NCBI GenBank assembly: GCA_016200225.1
Contig: JACQFD010000021.1
Location: forward strand, 186,001-250,000
Length of the DNA stretch: 64,000 nucleotides
Direction: 5' to 3'
Source: Planctomycetota bacterium
Lineage (GTDB): Bacteria; Planctomycetota; UBA1135; JACQFD01
Within the stretch, counting starts at the first letter, position 1; each line of letters starts with the position of its first letter. The notes under the pieces are model-generated. The model saw only the letters and a list, made by a program, of their open reading frames with translations. It was not told where the DNA came from and did not search any database. Shown in pieces: positions 51,089-61,045 of the stretch. Made by a program: the position numbers and the translations under genes.

Positions 51089-53567
51089 AATCGTTCCACT
51101 CCTCCTCTTCATACAAAAACGGAACCTCGCCGGCGAAATCCCACTTCTTCTGCGCCTCCGCCTCGCGCGAATGATAGGCGGAATCGCCCGTGAACGGCCG
51201 CGACTCCGCGCCGGGCTGGACTTTTGTAAATTTAAGTTCAGCCGGTCCGTCGCCGCGCACGAGATCGAGGATCACGTCGTCGAATGGTAATAATCGCACG
51301 CGATAGTGCGCCGGCCCGAGCCCGTGCACGACGAGACCGTCTTTTCCGGGAAACAGCCACGCCTGCGCGAGTTGCGGAAGTGTAATATTCTCGTCCGCGG
51401 ACATGATCCAGATGCGGCCGGTCCCGGGGGATCCCGCGACGTCGGCCGCGGTGATATGGATTGTTCGCTCCAAAGGCAAATTTAACGTTGGCGCTTCGAA
51501 TGCGCGGCCCGGTTCGAGCGTGAACGACTCCGTCGCCGCCGACGCGAATCGGTGCGACGGATCATAAACAATCAGCCGGTAGGTCCCGGCGCGCGGCGCC
51601 GTGATTTGATAACTACCATTTTCGGCCGACCACGTCTCCACCGGCTCCATTTGCCACAAAAACTCGCGCGACTCCTCGCGCGCGCGCTGAAGCGCGACGC
51701 GCACGCGCCCGGGCGAGGAACCCTCGAATGACAACGATCCCGAAATTGCAATGGGCGTACAATCGAAGTGCACCTGGCGTGACTGATCGTCGTCGACTTT
51801 GATTCTCCGCGACTCGTGGATTTCCTTATAGTTTAATTCGAGCCGGTAGTCGCCCGCGCGCACGACGGGAATTTTATAATTACCGTTGCGATCGGTAATG
51901 CCGCTCGCGCGCATCGAACCGTCGTCCCACTTCGCGAGCGCCACGACCGCGCCCGAGAGCGGCGCGCCCTCGATGGTTACAGTTCCCGCGACGTATCGTT
52001 GCTGCGCGAACGGCAGCGCGAGATCACAATTCGCCGTGTCGCCGTCCTTTTCGATAACAATAGCGTGGGGCCATGGAAAATGTTCAAAATCGGGCCACTC
52101 CGTTTCGAAGTCGCGATCGGAATCGTTCGCGGCGAACGGACGCTTTGCAACAATTGCGTACCGGCCCCGATATAAACGTTCGAATGTAAAGGATCCGTCG
52201 GCCGCGGTCGCAGTCATGGCCGCTAACCGCGTCGTCGCGCCCGATCCCGAGGGCTCGAGGCGCCACGCGGCGACCGGCACGGATTCGACCGGCGCTTTTC
52301 CGGAGAATGTTAATGTTCCGACCACGCGCGACGCGCGATGCGCGACGAATCGATGGGCCGGCGACGCTTCGGTTACACCGCCGCGCGCCCTCTGCGGCGG
52401 CCGCAGGCGCGTGTCCTCGATGACAAAGGGCGAATCAGCGCCGGCGGCGATCGTGAAACCCGCGCCCGACTCCGTTCGAACGCTTAATTTACCATTCGCG
52501 TCGGTTATATCATTTTCGAACGCGTAACCGATCGACGCGGGATCATTTGTAACAATGACATCCACGGGCAGTCCGGCCGCGGGCCGGCTCTCCGCGTCGA
52601 CAATCGTCTCCTCCGCGACAACGGGCTCCGACCGTTTCGTGACGACGCGCGGCCGGAGGCCGTCGAATTGTTTCAAATCGACGTCGCCGGAAATGATCGA
52701 TGCTCCGCCCGCGCATTCTACGGTGGCGCGTGCGAAATCGCCGCGCGGAATGGTTATATTCCATTTCCCCCCATCGATGATTTCCGCGTCGGCCGCGCCG
52801 CACTCCGCCTGCGCCTGTCGCCAGCCTTCGCCGACTTTCGTTTGCACGAGTACGCGAATATTACGAATCGACGCGCCCGGCGGCGCCGCGACCTCGATCG
52901 GCATGCCGCGCACGAGACGGAATTGATGATTCGGCGGCAAGCGCCGTTCGACAGTCAAAGGAATATATCCCGGTTTGGTAATATTTATTTTCCACTCGCG
53001 CGGCGCGCCGTCGGGCTCGGCGAATTCAAACTTCCCCTGCGCATTCGACGTCGCCGACGTGGCAAAAGGCACGGTTCGATTCACGCGCGAAATATTTATA
53101 TTGGCATTTTCGACCGGCCCGCCCGTGTCGGAGTCAACCACGGCGCCGAGAAACGGATGACTACTGAAAATCCGGCTGTCGCCAATGCTAATCAATCGTT
53201 CCGTTTTAGGACTGATTCGAATGACGCCCAGTTCGATCTCCCGCGCACGCAACGCGACGTGGTGTATCGTCGACGTGCCGCCGGATGCGATAACTGTAAT
53301 ATTAATAATTCCGTACAACGCCGGAACGCGCGCGTCGAAGCCTCCCTGCGCGTCGCAATTCGCCTCCACCGGCGGCATCGCCGCGGATTCTTTATTTTCG
53401 GATCGTATCGTTACAAATCCGCCTTCGGCCACGGCACTATTCGCGCCGAAAACGCGGCCGCGGATGTTACAATAAACAGCCTCGCGCGTCGCGGTGCCAG
53501 GACGAGAGGCTTGACTTCCTACCAGAGATAATAATAAACACAGGAGGGCGCGCCGAGGCAGGAACAA
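51072..53567 (-). CDS. Carboxypeptidase-regulatory-like domain protein
   Basis: An 831-residue exported protein starting at TTG 53567 with a strong signal peptide (RRALLCLLLSLVGSQA). Repeated regulatory-like units are visible: FLGAVVDSDTGGPVENANINI, VAGTVTIEGAPLSGAVVALAKW, TLTFSGKAPVESVPVAAW, GSLSFEGSSPGRVRVALQR. The C terminus ends in an acidic FLYEEEEWNDYVSGK. It belongs to the same family type as 26898-29600 and 29605-32244 but is not a close paralogue. Function unknown; coupling to the WD40 protein suggests that they work together. Confidence 0.75.
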   Translation of the reverse strand: MFLPRRALLCLLLSLVGSQASRPGTATREAVYCNIRGRVFGANSAVAEGGFVTIRSENKESAAMPPVEANCDAQGGFDARVPALYGIINITVIASGGTSTIHHVALRAREIELGVIRISPKTERLISIGDSRIFSSHPFLGAVVDSDTGGPVENANINISRVNRTVPFATSATSNAQGKFEFAEPDGAPREWKINITKPGYIPLTVERRLPPNHQFRLVRGMPIEVAAPPGASIRNIRVLVQTKVGEGWRQAQAECGAADAEIIDGGKWNITIPRGDFARATVECAGGASIISGDVDLKQFDGLRPRVVTKRSEPVVAEETIVDAESRPAAGLPVDVIVTNDPASIGYAFENDITDANGKLSVRTESGAGFTIAAGADSPFVIEDTRLRPPQRARGGVTEASPAHRFVAHRASRVVGTLTFSGKAPVESVPVAAWRLEPSGSGATTRLAAMTATAADGSFTFERLYRGRYAIVAKRPFAANDSDRDFETEWPDFEHFPWPHAIVIEKDGDTANCDLALPFAQQRYVAGTVTIEGAPLSGAVVALAKWDDGSMRASGITDRNGNYKIPVVRAGDYRLELNYKEIHESRRIKVDDDQSRQVHFDCTPIAISGSLSFEGSSPGRVRVALQRAREESREFLWQMEPVETWSAENGSYQITAPRAGTYRLIVYDPSHRFASAATESFTLEPGRAFEAPTLNLPLERTIHITAADVAGSPGTGRIWIMSADENITLPQLAQAWLFPGKDGLVVHGLGPAHYRVRLLPFDDVILDLVRGDGPAELKFTKVQPGAESRPFTGDSAYHSREAEAQKKWDFAGEVPFLYEEEEWNDYVSGK

Positions 53568-53614
53568 GTTCGATTCAGATCAATGGTTGTCGGGTGGACC
53601 GATTGCGACTTGGC

Positions 53615-56131
53615 TCACTGTATCACGGTAATCGACAGCGCACTCGACGAACTGAGTCCGAACGGGCTGGGAGTACACGTTGCCGGCGGCCACAACCAGA
53701 CCGCCTGCGCGTAGAACGTGCTTCCGATGATCGAGGTCAAATCGGGCAGCGAAAGCGTGACGCTCGCGGTGTCCATATTGGTGGAAACGATATCGAGACC
53801 TGACAGATTTGTAGTGAACATCCCGACATGCAGGAGAATTCCAAGATAAAAAGGATCGGATCCCGCCAGGTCTTGTTGATCGCTAACAAGGATCAGCCCA
53901 AGCGCATTCGGCGGCGCATGATTGCATTCCAATGTAAAGTTTCCCGGCGCGGACCGAAGGGAGGATTCGCAAAGGAGCGTCTGCGGGCCGGCACATCCCG
54001 GCGTCCCCGATCCGTATCCGGAGACGCCCATGGGGTAGAGTGGAATATTAAATTTACCAAACCAAGTATCGTAGTATCCGTTGAACGTCTTGTCGAATGC
54101 GTTGCTTGTTACAGGAAGGTGAGTCGAATTGGTCAAACCTGCAATGTATGCGGCACCAAACATGTCGAGTCCAACCCCTGCGGATGCGCCGTCGTTACCG
54201 TTTCCACCGTAGAGTGTGGTAAATACAAATCCCTTGCCGAGCGGACCGAGTTTTGTTAGTAACGCCTTGCTCGATGTCGCCGATCCACCCGGCATCGGCA
54301 GCGCGTCGGAAGTTGTCGGAAAGTCCTTCCCCGCTCCACCAGCCAATACAACATTATTATTAGCATCAATTGCGACGCCACCCAGCCCAAGGCCGATGGA
54401 TGATGAGAGTCGGGCCGAAAACACGAGTTGGTCTCCCTGTGGAGTGAATTTAACAACAAATGGCCGGGGCCATCCTGGCGGAAAGCCCATGTCGATCGAT
54501 CCAGCGACAAAAGGAAAGTCGGGCGCATACGTCCAACCGATAACAACTGGACATCCATCCGCGCCAACGGCAACGCCAATTCCCCGTTCATTCACAAATC
54601 CCGCGTTTCCACCGATGTAACTCGAGAATGCCACAGAACTGCCATCGGGAGACAGTTTTAGTATGAATGCATCGCTAAAACCATTTAAGTTACTTTGAAA
54701 CGCGCCTGATGTTGACGGCAGATCGGGCGAGAAGGTTTCACCACAGTAGAGTGTTGAGTGGTCTGGACTGACGGTAACCGCATAATTTGTATCCGACTGA
54801 CTTCCGCCAAGATATGTTGAATAAATGAGCGACGTACCGTCCTGACTAAACTTTACAGAAAAAAAGTCTCCTCCTCCAATTGGAACAACGGAATATGCAC
54901 CTGGTGTCGTCGGAATATCATTTTGAATTACCCCACCTGTCTCGTAGACATTTCCAAGTTCGTCTGCAGCCAACACAGAACCCGATGTTTGATTTCCTCC
55001 AAAATAAGTTCCAAAGACAATGGCGTCACCCATTGGTGCCAACTTTGCAATATATGCACCTCCGAATTGCGATTGAAATGCTCCAATAGTGATGGGCATT
55101 AGTGTCGACGTCGTAGCGACTGAAACTGAAGCGTCCAAGAACCCGTCTACTGCCATTCCGCGGCATTCATCAAGCGTACCACTACCTAGATAGGTTGAGT
55201 AGTCGACACTCGATCCGGCAGCCGTGGATCTTGTAATAAATACATCCGTCGAACCTCCATTATATGTAGTTTCAAATGCACCTGGCGTTGTGGGGAACCC
55301 GGCGGGAGCCTCACCTGCGAGAAATGCGACGCCGCCCGGATGTACACTTATATACTTCACATTATCAAAACCCGACCCACCGAGATATGTTGCATAACTG
55401 AGCAGCGGGTCTATCACTAACGATGAATTTGCAAAAGTCCGGTGAGCAAGAATGCCAAATCGCTGATTGCCAAGCAACCGGAATTGCGCGACAACCTCGC
55501 GGCGGATGCCTAGCCGATCCAGTTCATAACATCTAGGAATCGACTGGCGAATGGAGCCAAGAGGCGTTTCGATCATAAGATCGCCACACTGATCCAATCG
55601 GATGTCCGTCGAGCCGTCGACCCTCGTAACGAATTGATCCAGATCGGCGGTCGATCCAAGATTGAGTGTATATTCCAACCCGGAATCCCGAATCTCGAAT
55701 TGTACATCCAAGTCGCGATATAAATGATACATCCAGACTTCGTGAAAGACGGGCATCGACGGGATCCATGAATTGGCCGATTTTCCACGAAAGGCACTGA
55801 CGCGCGTCTTCGCGGGATCGGCTCCCGTGAGGCATAATTCGGTTGATGCGTTTTCAAATGTCAAGGCGATGACGTGACCAGCGCGTGGCGCACCGTCACT
55901 TCCATCGAACGCCGTCATGCCTAACATTACTTTGTTCCCACAAATTGTGGTATCAACGCCTCCGCTTGAAACATGAAAGCCCGACCGCGCGCGCGCGCTA
56001 TCGAAACTTTCTGTAAAAAACGGCCGGGGCCGCGATTCGGTCGCCGTCGGACTCTCGCCGATTAACGGCGACAACGCAATTTGCACCGGAAGTAATTGCA
56101 CCACAAACGCGGCAAACGCTAAATAATTCAT
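53615..56131 (-). CDS. Secreted seven-bladed SBBP propeller with GTPGC C-terminal module (lower GC)
   Basis: An 838-residue exported protein with a signal peptide (MNYLAFAAFVVQLLPVQIA). The N-terminal domain (about 45-255) has VFHEVWMYHLYRDLDVQFEI and SIRQSIPRCYELD, as in other SBBP proteins. Seven SBBP strands are seen (LSYATYLGGS, VDYSTYLGS, LIYSTYLGGS, VAFSSYIGGN and others). The C-terminal module (53615 to about 54021) begins GSGTPGCAG and ends LSITVIQ. Its DNA is visibly more AT-rich than its neighbours, especially 54600-55300, suggesting recent acquisition. It is followed upstream by a similar SBBP gene; the pair may be one transcript. Confidence 0.8.
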   Translation of the reverse strand: MNYLAFAAFVVQLLPVQIALSPLIGESPTATESRPRPFFTESFDSARARSGFHVSSGGVDTTICGNKVMLGMTAFDGSDGAPRAGHVIALTFENASTELCLTGADPAKTRVSAFRGKSANSWIPSMPVFHEVWMYHLYRDLDVQFEIRDSGLEYTLNLGSTADLDQFVTRVDGSTDIRLDQCGDLMIETPLGSIRQSIPRCYELDRLGIRREVVAQFRLLGNQRFGILAHRTFANSSLVIDPLLSYATYLGGSGFDNVKYISVHPGGVAFLAGEAPAGFPTTPGAFETTYNGGSTDVFITRSTAAGSSVDYSTYLGSGTLDECRGMAVDGFLDASVSVATTSTLMPITIGAFQSQFGGAYIAKLAPMGDAIVFGTYFGGNQTSGSVLAADELGNVYETGGVIQNDIPTTPGAYSVVPIGGGDFFSVKFSQDGTSLIYSTYLGGSQSDTNYAVTVSPDHSTLYCGETFSPDLPSTSGAFQSNLNGFSDAFILKLSPDGSSVAFSSYIGGNAGFVNERGIGVAVGADGCPVVIGWTYAPDFPFVAGSIDMGFPPGWPRPFVVKFTPQGDQLVFSARLSSSIGLGLGGVAIDANNNVVLAGGAGKDFPTTSDALPMPGGSATSSKALLTKLGPLGKGFVFTTLYGGNGNDGASAGVGLDMFGAAYIAGLTNSTHLPVTSNAFDKTFNGYYDTWFGKFNIPLYPMGVSGYGSGTPGCAGPQTLLCESSLRSAPGNFTLECNHAPPNALGLILVSDQQDLAGSDPFYLGILLHVGMFTTNLSGLDIVSTNMDTASVTLSLPDLTSIIGSTFYAQAVWLWPPATCTPSPFGLSSSSALSITVIQ

Positions 56132-56231
56132 CGCGCGGAGCTATTGAACAGTCGGCTTCGGGGGTGTTTGAGCAAATAGAACAAGGACATTAATAGTATA
56201 TCCGACATTGGCATCGAGGAACAATTCTGAT

Positions 56232-58709
56232 TCATGGCTGAATTGTGATCGCGATTCCATTCGACGAACTCAGCCCCGACGGCGACGGCGCGCATGTGCC
56301 GGACGGCCAGAGCCAGAACGCCTGTGCATACAACAACTGGCCGGGCGACACGGCTCCGGCCGCGATGGAGAGCGGATCTGTAAAGCCGGTGCCGAAGGCG
56401 TCGGAGTGCATGTCGAGCCACTGGATATTCGTAGTGTTGAGGCCGACGTGTAGAAGCACGCCCAAACCGAGACTGTCGGATCCGAACTGATCCTGTTGAT
56501 CGCTAATGATCAACGCGCCGAACGCATTCGCTGGCGCGAGATTACAAATAAATTGCAGATTGCCCGCGAGCGGCGCGAGCGGTTCGTTGACGCTCAATCG
56601 GTTGGCTCCGTTGCAACCCGGCGTTCCGCTGCCAAAGGGCGCGATGCCATACGGATCGGATGGTAATGAGAGCCGCACCGTTGTGTTTTTATAGCTATTT
56701 GCAATTGTATCAAACGCGCCGGGAGTGATTGGGAACAGAGGAGAATTCGAATAACCCGACACGATGCAACTATCATTTCCAACGCCCGCGCACGCACCGA
56801 ACCCATCGTCAAGATCCGCGCCGAAGTAACTTGCGAAGAGGAGCCCGGTGCCCGTGTTATTCAGTTTCATAATGTGCCCGTCGTTCAATCCCGTGACCGA
56901 TGTCTTAAACGAATCCGCGGTTACGGGCATCGGCGCTGCGGCAATCGCGGCGGTGCGCGTAAAATATGAACTTCCAGATTCATCAATTCCACAATACGCG
57001 TGCTCCGTTGTGACTCCGACATACGTCGCAAATACGATCGTAGCGGATGCGGGATGGATTTTCATGATTGCCGAACCCGTCCATGCGGGCAAATACGCGC
57101 CGGTCGTCGCGGGGAGACTTGAAAAACCGCTAAAATAGATATAAAGAAACGGATCGTGATAAAAGAGCCGATTACTAATCGCGTAGCCGGGATCGCCGCC
57201 GAAGTCGAGCCAGCTCGCGTAGTCGAGCGCTGTTCCCTGCGGATTGAATTTTATTAGACACTCGTCATAAGTGCCATTGCTCGTTAGATCGATGGCATTC
57301 GGCGTGGTCGGCATCGCGGTCCAGTTGGTTCTGCCGAGTATCCAAGCACTGCCAGTGCCGTCGGGCGCCAGAGCGTAGCCAGCCTCCGAGGCGCTCGTAG
57401 AGAAATATGTGCCAAAACCGAGGCTCGAATTTACTGTATCCATTTTTGTTGTAAACATAGAATATCCGCTCGTCGATACGGTCGAATTATAGGCATTCGG
57501 CGACGTGAGCAAACCTTTTGTATATGCCAATCCCGTGACAAATGCGTTTCCGGAGGCATCCGCAGCGATTGCATAGGGAGTGATGACGCCGTTCGAGAAA
57601 TAGGTTGAGAAGAGCAGGGTACTGCCCGTTGGATCTAGTTTACTAATAAAAGTGCCTTGTCCGGATCCGCTCCACGGCGCGCCCGCGGTCGTTGGCATGT
57701 GAATTGACGTAGTGGCGCCGCACATATAGACATTTCCCGGTCCGTCCATGGCTACGAGCGGCGATTCCTCCTTGCCATTACCGCCAAAAAACGTTTCATA
57801 AACCATCGCACCGCCGAAGGCATTCAATTTACGAATATATATATCCGTGGATCCCTTGATCGTCGGCCCGTAGACTCCCGGCGTCGTCGCGAGCCAGTTT
57901 GCATTTGTCTCGACGGCACTCGCCGTTTCGCCCGCGTCGTTCGCCGTAAAGCTGATGTAATCCATCGCGAACATGCCAAAACCCATAAACGTCGAAAATG
58001 TAATCGACGGATCGATCAATAACTCGCGTCCCGCGCCCTCTCGATCCACATGTAAACAAACGCGGTTTGCGCCGGAAACCGAATAAGTAACATTCGCCCG
58101 CGACACGCTCCGATCGTTATTGAACCAATACGACGCCGGCGCATGCTGCCGGAGTTCGCCCGATGCAGTCTTCATGATCAAATCGCCCGACGGGTCCACC
58201 GCAATCGAATCCGCGCCGTCGATGCGCAAAATAACTTTTTCCGCGTCGCGCGGATCTTTACAAAACAGATCGAATTCGAATGTGCCATGATCAAAATGCG
58301 CGCGCAAATCGACTCCCGGATAGAATTGTTTCATCCGGCACTCCCCCGCCGCCGGCACCCTCGGACTCCACCGTCCGCGCTCTCCCGAAATGATATAATT
58401 ATTATGTTGGTTCGTCGCGCCTCCGAATTCGGCCGCCCAAATCGGGGACGCGCCCTCGAAAATAAAGATTACATTATTCGTCTCCGATTCCCGCCGGGTC
58501 GATATAACAAATCCACCGCCAATGCCGGCAACCTCGAATCCGCCCGCGCCGCTCCGCCAACGCGCCGCCGAGTCCCACTGCCCTACGTTCTCCACCATCG
58601 CCGCCGCGTGCGACTCTGCACTCCCCTCCTGTGCGCCCGCGCACGCGGCGCCGAAGTTATTCACGAAAAATGCCGCGCAAACGGCTCCAACAAACTTAAG
58701 AATGCGCAT
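56232..58709 (-). CDS. Secreted seven-bladed SBBP propeller with GTPGC C-terminal module
   Basis: An 825-residue exported protein with a signal peptide (MRILKFVGAVCAAFFVNNFG..AGAQ). The N-terminal domain starts AAMVENVGQWDSAARW and includes MKQFYPGVDLRAHFDHGTFEFD. Seven SBBP-like strands follow (ITFSTFMGFG, MVYETFFGGN, LLFSTYFSNG, LLFASYFGAD and others), some quite diverged. The C-terminal module (56232 to about 56641) begins GSGTPGCNG and ends AITIQP. A surface or extracellular binding role is likely. It precedes the 53615-56131 gene by 100 bp on the same strand. Confidence 0.8.
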   Translation of the reverse strand: MRILKFVGAVCAAFFVNNFGAACAGAQEGSAESHAAAMVENVGQWDSAARWRSGAGGFEVAGIGGGFVISTRRESETNNVIFIFEGASPIWAAEFGGATNQHNNYIISGERGRWSPRVPAAGECRMKQFYPGVDLRAHFDHGTFEFDLFCKDPRDAEKVILRIDGADSIAVDPSGDLIMKTASGELRQHAPASYWFNNDRSVSRANVTYSVSGANRVCLHVDREGAGRELLIDPSITFSTFMGFGMFAMDYISFTANDAGETASAVETNANWLATTPGVYGPTIKGSTDIYIRKLNAFGGAMVYETFFGGNGKEESPLVAMDGPGNVYMCGATTSIHMPTTAGAPWSGSGQGTFISKLDPTGSTLLFSTYFSNGVITPYAIAADASGNAFVTGLAYTKGLLTSPNAYNSTVSTSGYSMFTTKMDTVNSSLGFGTYFSTSASEAGYALAPDGTGSAWILGRTNWTAMPTTPNAIDLTSNGTYDECLIKFNPQGTALDYASWLDFGGDPGYAISNRLFYHDPFLYIYFSGFSSLPATTGAYLPAWTGSAIMKIHPASATIVFATYVGVTTEHAYCGIDESGSSYFTRTAAIAAAPMPVTADSFKTSVTGLNDGHIMKLNNTGTGLLFASYFGADLDDGFGACAGVGNDSCIVSGYSNSPLFPITPGAFDTIANSYKNTTVRLSLPSDPYGIAPFGSGTPGCNGANRLSVNEPLAPLAGNLQFICNLAPANAFGALIISDQQDQFGSDSLGLGVLLHVGLNTTNIQWLDMHSDAFGTGFTDPLSIAAGAVSPGQLLYAQAFWLWPSGTCAPSPSGLSSSNGIAITIQP

Positions 58710-58752
58710 GGCTCATCCCAAGGCAAGCTCCATGCCACCCGATCCAACCATT

Positions 58753-60291
58753 CTACAATAATAAACTCTTCCCGTCCATCAACGGATGTTTTTGTAATTT
58801 CATGACGTCGAGCAACGTCGGCGTCACGTCCGCGAGAATGCCCCATTCTCTCATTTTCGCGCCTTTATAATCATCGCCGATCAGTATAAACGGCACCGGA
58901 TTGGTGGTATGCGCGGTGTGCGGTTCGCCTGTGACGAGGTCGCGCATGAGTTCACAATTCCCGTGGTCGGCGGTGATCGCGACGACGCCGCCTTTCTTAC
59001 GAATCGCCGCCACAATTTTGCCGAGACAACGGTCCACCGTCGCGACGGCTTCGCACGCCGCCTCGAAAATTCCCGTGTGGCCGACCATGTCGGGATTTGC
59101 AAAATTAAGAATCATGACGCCGTGCCGGTCCTCCTCGATTTTTTGTAATAACTCTGCCGTCACTTCCTCCGCGGACATCGAAGGCTTCAAATCGTACGTC
59201 GCCACTTTCGGACTCGGCACGAGCACGCGATCCTCGCCCGGGAACGCCTTTTCCTCTCCGCCGTTGAAAAAATAAGTAACATGCGCGTATTTTTCCGTCT
59301 CGGCGATTCTTAATTGTGTAATTCCGTGCGACGATATCAATTCCGGAAAACTACCCTTTAAACTCTGCGGCGCGAACGCGACCGGGCACGGAAAATCCTC
59401 TCGATAGCGCGTCATCGTCGCAAAATGAACTTTCGGGCGCGCCGCGCGCTCGAATCCGTCGAAGTTATCGAATAAAAACGCGCTCGAGATCTCGCGCGCG
59501 CGGTCGGCGCGGAAATTGAAGAATATTACAGAATCGCCGTCCTCGATGGCGCCGCGCGCGGGATCGCCGACGACGATCGGTTTGACAAATTCATCCGTTT
59601 CGCCGCGGGCGTACGCGTCCGCGATCGCCCCGGCCGCGTCGCCCGCGCGCGCCCCGGCCCGCAGCGTGAGCGCGTCGTATGCTAATTTTACGCGATCCCA
59701 TCGTTTATCGCGGTCCATTGCAAAGTATCGCCCGATAATGGTTGTAATCGCGCCGGCGCCGATCTCTTTACAACTTTTTTCGAGCGCGGCGAGATAACCG
59801 GCGCCGCTTTTCGGCGGAGTGTCGCGCCCGTCGAGAAATGCATGAATCGAAACGCGATCCGCGGTCAATCCCCGCCGCTTCGCAAGTTCGAGCAGCGCGC
59901 GCACGTGCCGGTCGGAACTGTGTACTCCGCCGTCGGAGACCAAACCGAACAAATGCAGTTTCTTACTATTCTTCCGCGCCGAATCGGCGGCGTCGGTGAA
60001 CGCGGGAATATCATAAAACTTTCCCTCGGCGATCGAGCGGTCGATGCGCGTGATTTCCTGCCATACAATCCGCCCCGCGCCCATGTTCGTGTGGCCGACT
60101 TCGGAATTGCCCATCAACCCGAGCGGCAGTCCGACTTCGTTGCCCGAACACGAAAGCAGCGTCGAGGGAAATTCGCGCTGCCAATTTAATATATTAGTTG
60201 CCGGCGCTTTTCGAATGGCGTTCCATTCGGCGTCGGCGCGTTCGCCGAAACCGTCGAGAATCGTTAATAATACGGGTCGATTCCTAGGCAT
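58753..60291 (-). CDS. gpmI: 2,3-bisphosphoglycerate-independent phosphoglycerate mutase
   Basis: A 512-residue Mn2+-dependent enzyme of glycolysis and gluconeogenesis, interconverting 3- and 2-phosphoglycerate in the cytoplasm. The alkaline-phosphatase-fold metal site is visible: Asp13 in LTILDGFG, phospho-acceptor Ser63 in LMGNSEVGHTNMGAG, LDGRDTPPKSG, FFNFRADRAREI, ANPDMVGHTG and ITADHGNCE. Length is the normal ~510 residues. It lies 11 bp downstream of the cyclodeaminase-family gene, so the two are probably co-transcribed. Confidence 0.97.
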   Translation of the reverse strand: MPRNRPVLLTILDGFGERADAEWNAIRKAPATNILNWQREFPSTLLSCSGNEVGLPLGLMGNSEVGHTNMGAGRIVWQEITRIDRSIAEGKFYDIPAFTDAADSARKNSKKLHLFGLVSDGGVHSSDRHVRALLELAKRRGLTADRVSIHAFLDGRDTPPKSGAGYLAALEKSCKEIGAGAITTIIGRYFAMDRDKRWDRVKLAYDALTLRAGARAGDAAGAIADAYARGETDEFVKPIVVGDPARGAIEDGDSVIFFNFRADRAREISSAFLFDNFDGFERAARPKVHFATMTRYREDFPCPVAFAPQSLKGSFPELISSHGITQLRIAETEKYAHVTYFFNGGEEKAFPGEDRVLVPSPKVATYDLKPSMSAEEVTAELLQKIEEDRHGVMILNFANPDMVGHTGIFEAACEAVATVDRCLGKIVAAIRKKGGVVAITADHGNCELMRDLVTGEPHTAHTTNPVPFILIGDDYKGAKMREWGILADVTPTLLDVMKLQKHPLMDGKSLLL

Positions 60292-60302
60292 CGTTTAATA
60301 TA

Positions 60303-60938
60303 CTATTTCGCGGGCGCGAACGTCGGCTCGACGGCGTCGCGGACGGCGGCGTGCAGTTCGGCCGCGCGCGCGTACGCCGCGTTCGCCGATTGGATATATT
60401 CGCGCGCGCCGGCCGGATCGGCGAGCGACGCCGCGTTGATTCTTACATTTGCGCGCGCGCCCTCGACCGCCGCGAGCAGGCAGCCGGCGCCGACGAGCAC
60501 GTCGCTCGCGAGGTTTTTGTTACTTTTCGCCGCGAATCCCGCCGCGAGCGCGAGCCCTTTCATCGATACATCCAATGTTTCCGCGGGCACGGCAATCGCG
60601 ACGCGCAGCGCCTTCTGCACGGCCTCGGTGCGCGCCGCTTTTTCGGCGTCGGTGTTCTTCGGAAGTCCGAACGCGGCGGTCACGTGGTCGTACGCGGCGC
60701 TGTCGGCGTCGACGAGCGCCGACGCGCGTTCGCGCAGCGCGTCGCAGGCCTCCGCCACCGCGCGCGCGTCGGCCTCGACCGATTCATACTTTTTTCCCGC
60801 CGTAAATCGCGCCGCCATGGATACTAATGCCGCCCCCATCGCGGCGTTCAGCGCGGCGATGGAGCCGCCGCCCGGCGTCGGGGTTTTTGCGGCCAGACTT
60901 GAAAGCAAATCGCGAAGCGATCGATCGAGAAGCGTCAT
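60303..60938 (-). CDS. Cyclodeaminase/cyclohydrolase family protein (FTCD C-terminal type)
   Basis: A 211-residue helical protein of the formiminotransferase-cyclodeaminase C-terminal family: SLAAKTPTPGGGSIAALNAAMGAALVSM near the N terminus, DADSAAYDHVTAAFGLPK in the middle, and SDVLVGAGCLLAAVEGARANVRIN later. Such proteins convert 5-formimino- or 5,10-methenyl-tetrahydrofolate in one-carbon metabolism. The key Asp of the active site (DADSAAY) is present. It is the first gene of a probable two-gene unit with gpmI and diverges from the membrane protein gene at 61046. Confidence 0.9.
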   Translation of the reverse strand: MTLLDRSLRDLLSSLAAKTPTPGGGSIAALNAAMGAALVSMAARFTAGKKYESVEADARAVAEACDALRERASALVDADSAAYDHVTAAFGLPKNTDAEKAARTEAVQKALRVAIAVPAETLDVSMKGLALAAGFAAKSNKNLASDVLVGAGCLLAAVEGARANVRINAASLADPAGAREYIQSANAAYARAAELHAAVRDAVEPTFAPAK

Positions 60939-61045
60939 GCGCCGAGCATAACCTCTTCAAACGTCGATTCGAATCGCGCGCTCGCCAAAAGGCGGCCGCG
61001 CGGCCGTGCCGCCGCGCCGCGCGAATATTAATATAATAATTCAGC

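Noticed and set aside
50238..51290. 350-residue plus-strand frame
   Set aside because: Mirror image of the WD40 repeats on the minus strand; Ser/Pro/Arg-rich shadow.
52668..53531. 287-residue plus-strand frame
   Set aside because: Antisense to the regulatory-like protein, Arg/Asn-rich and with no motif.
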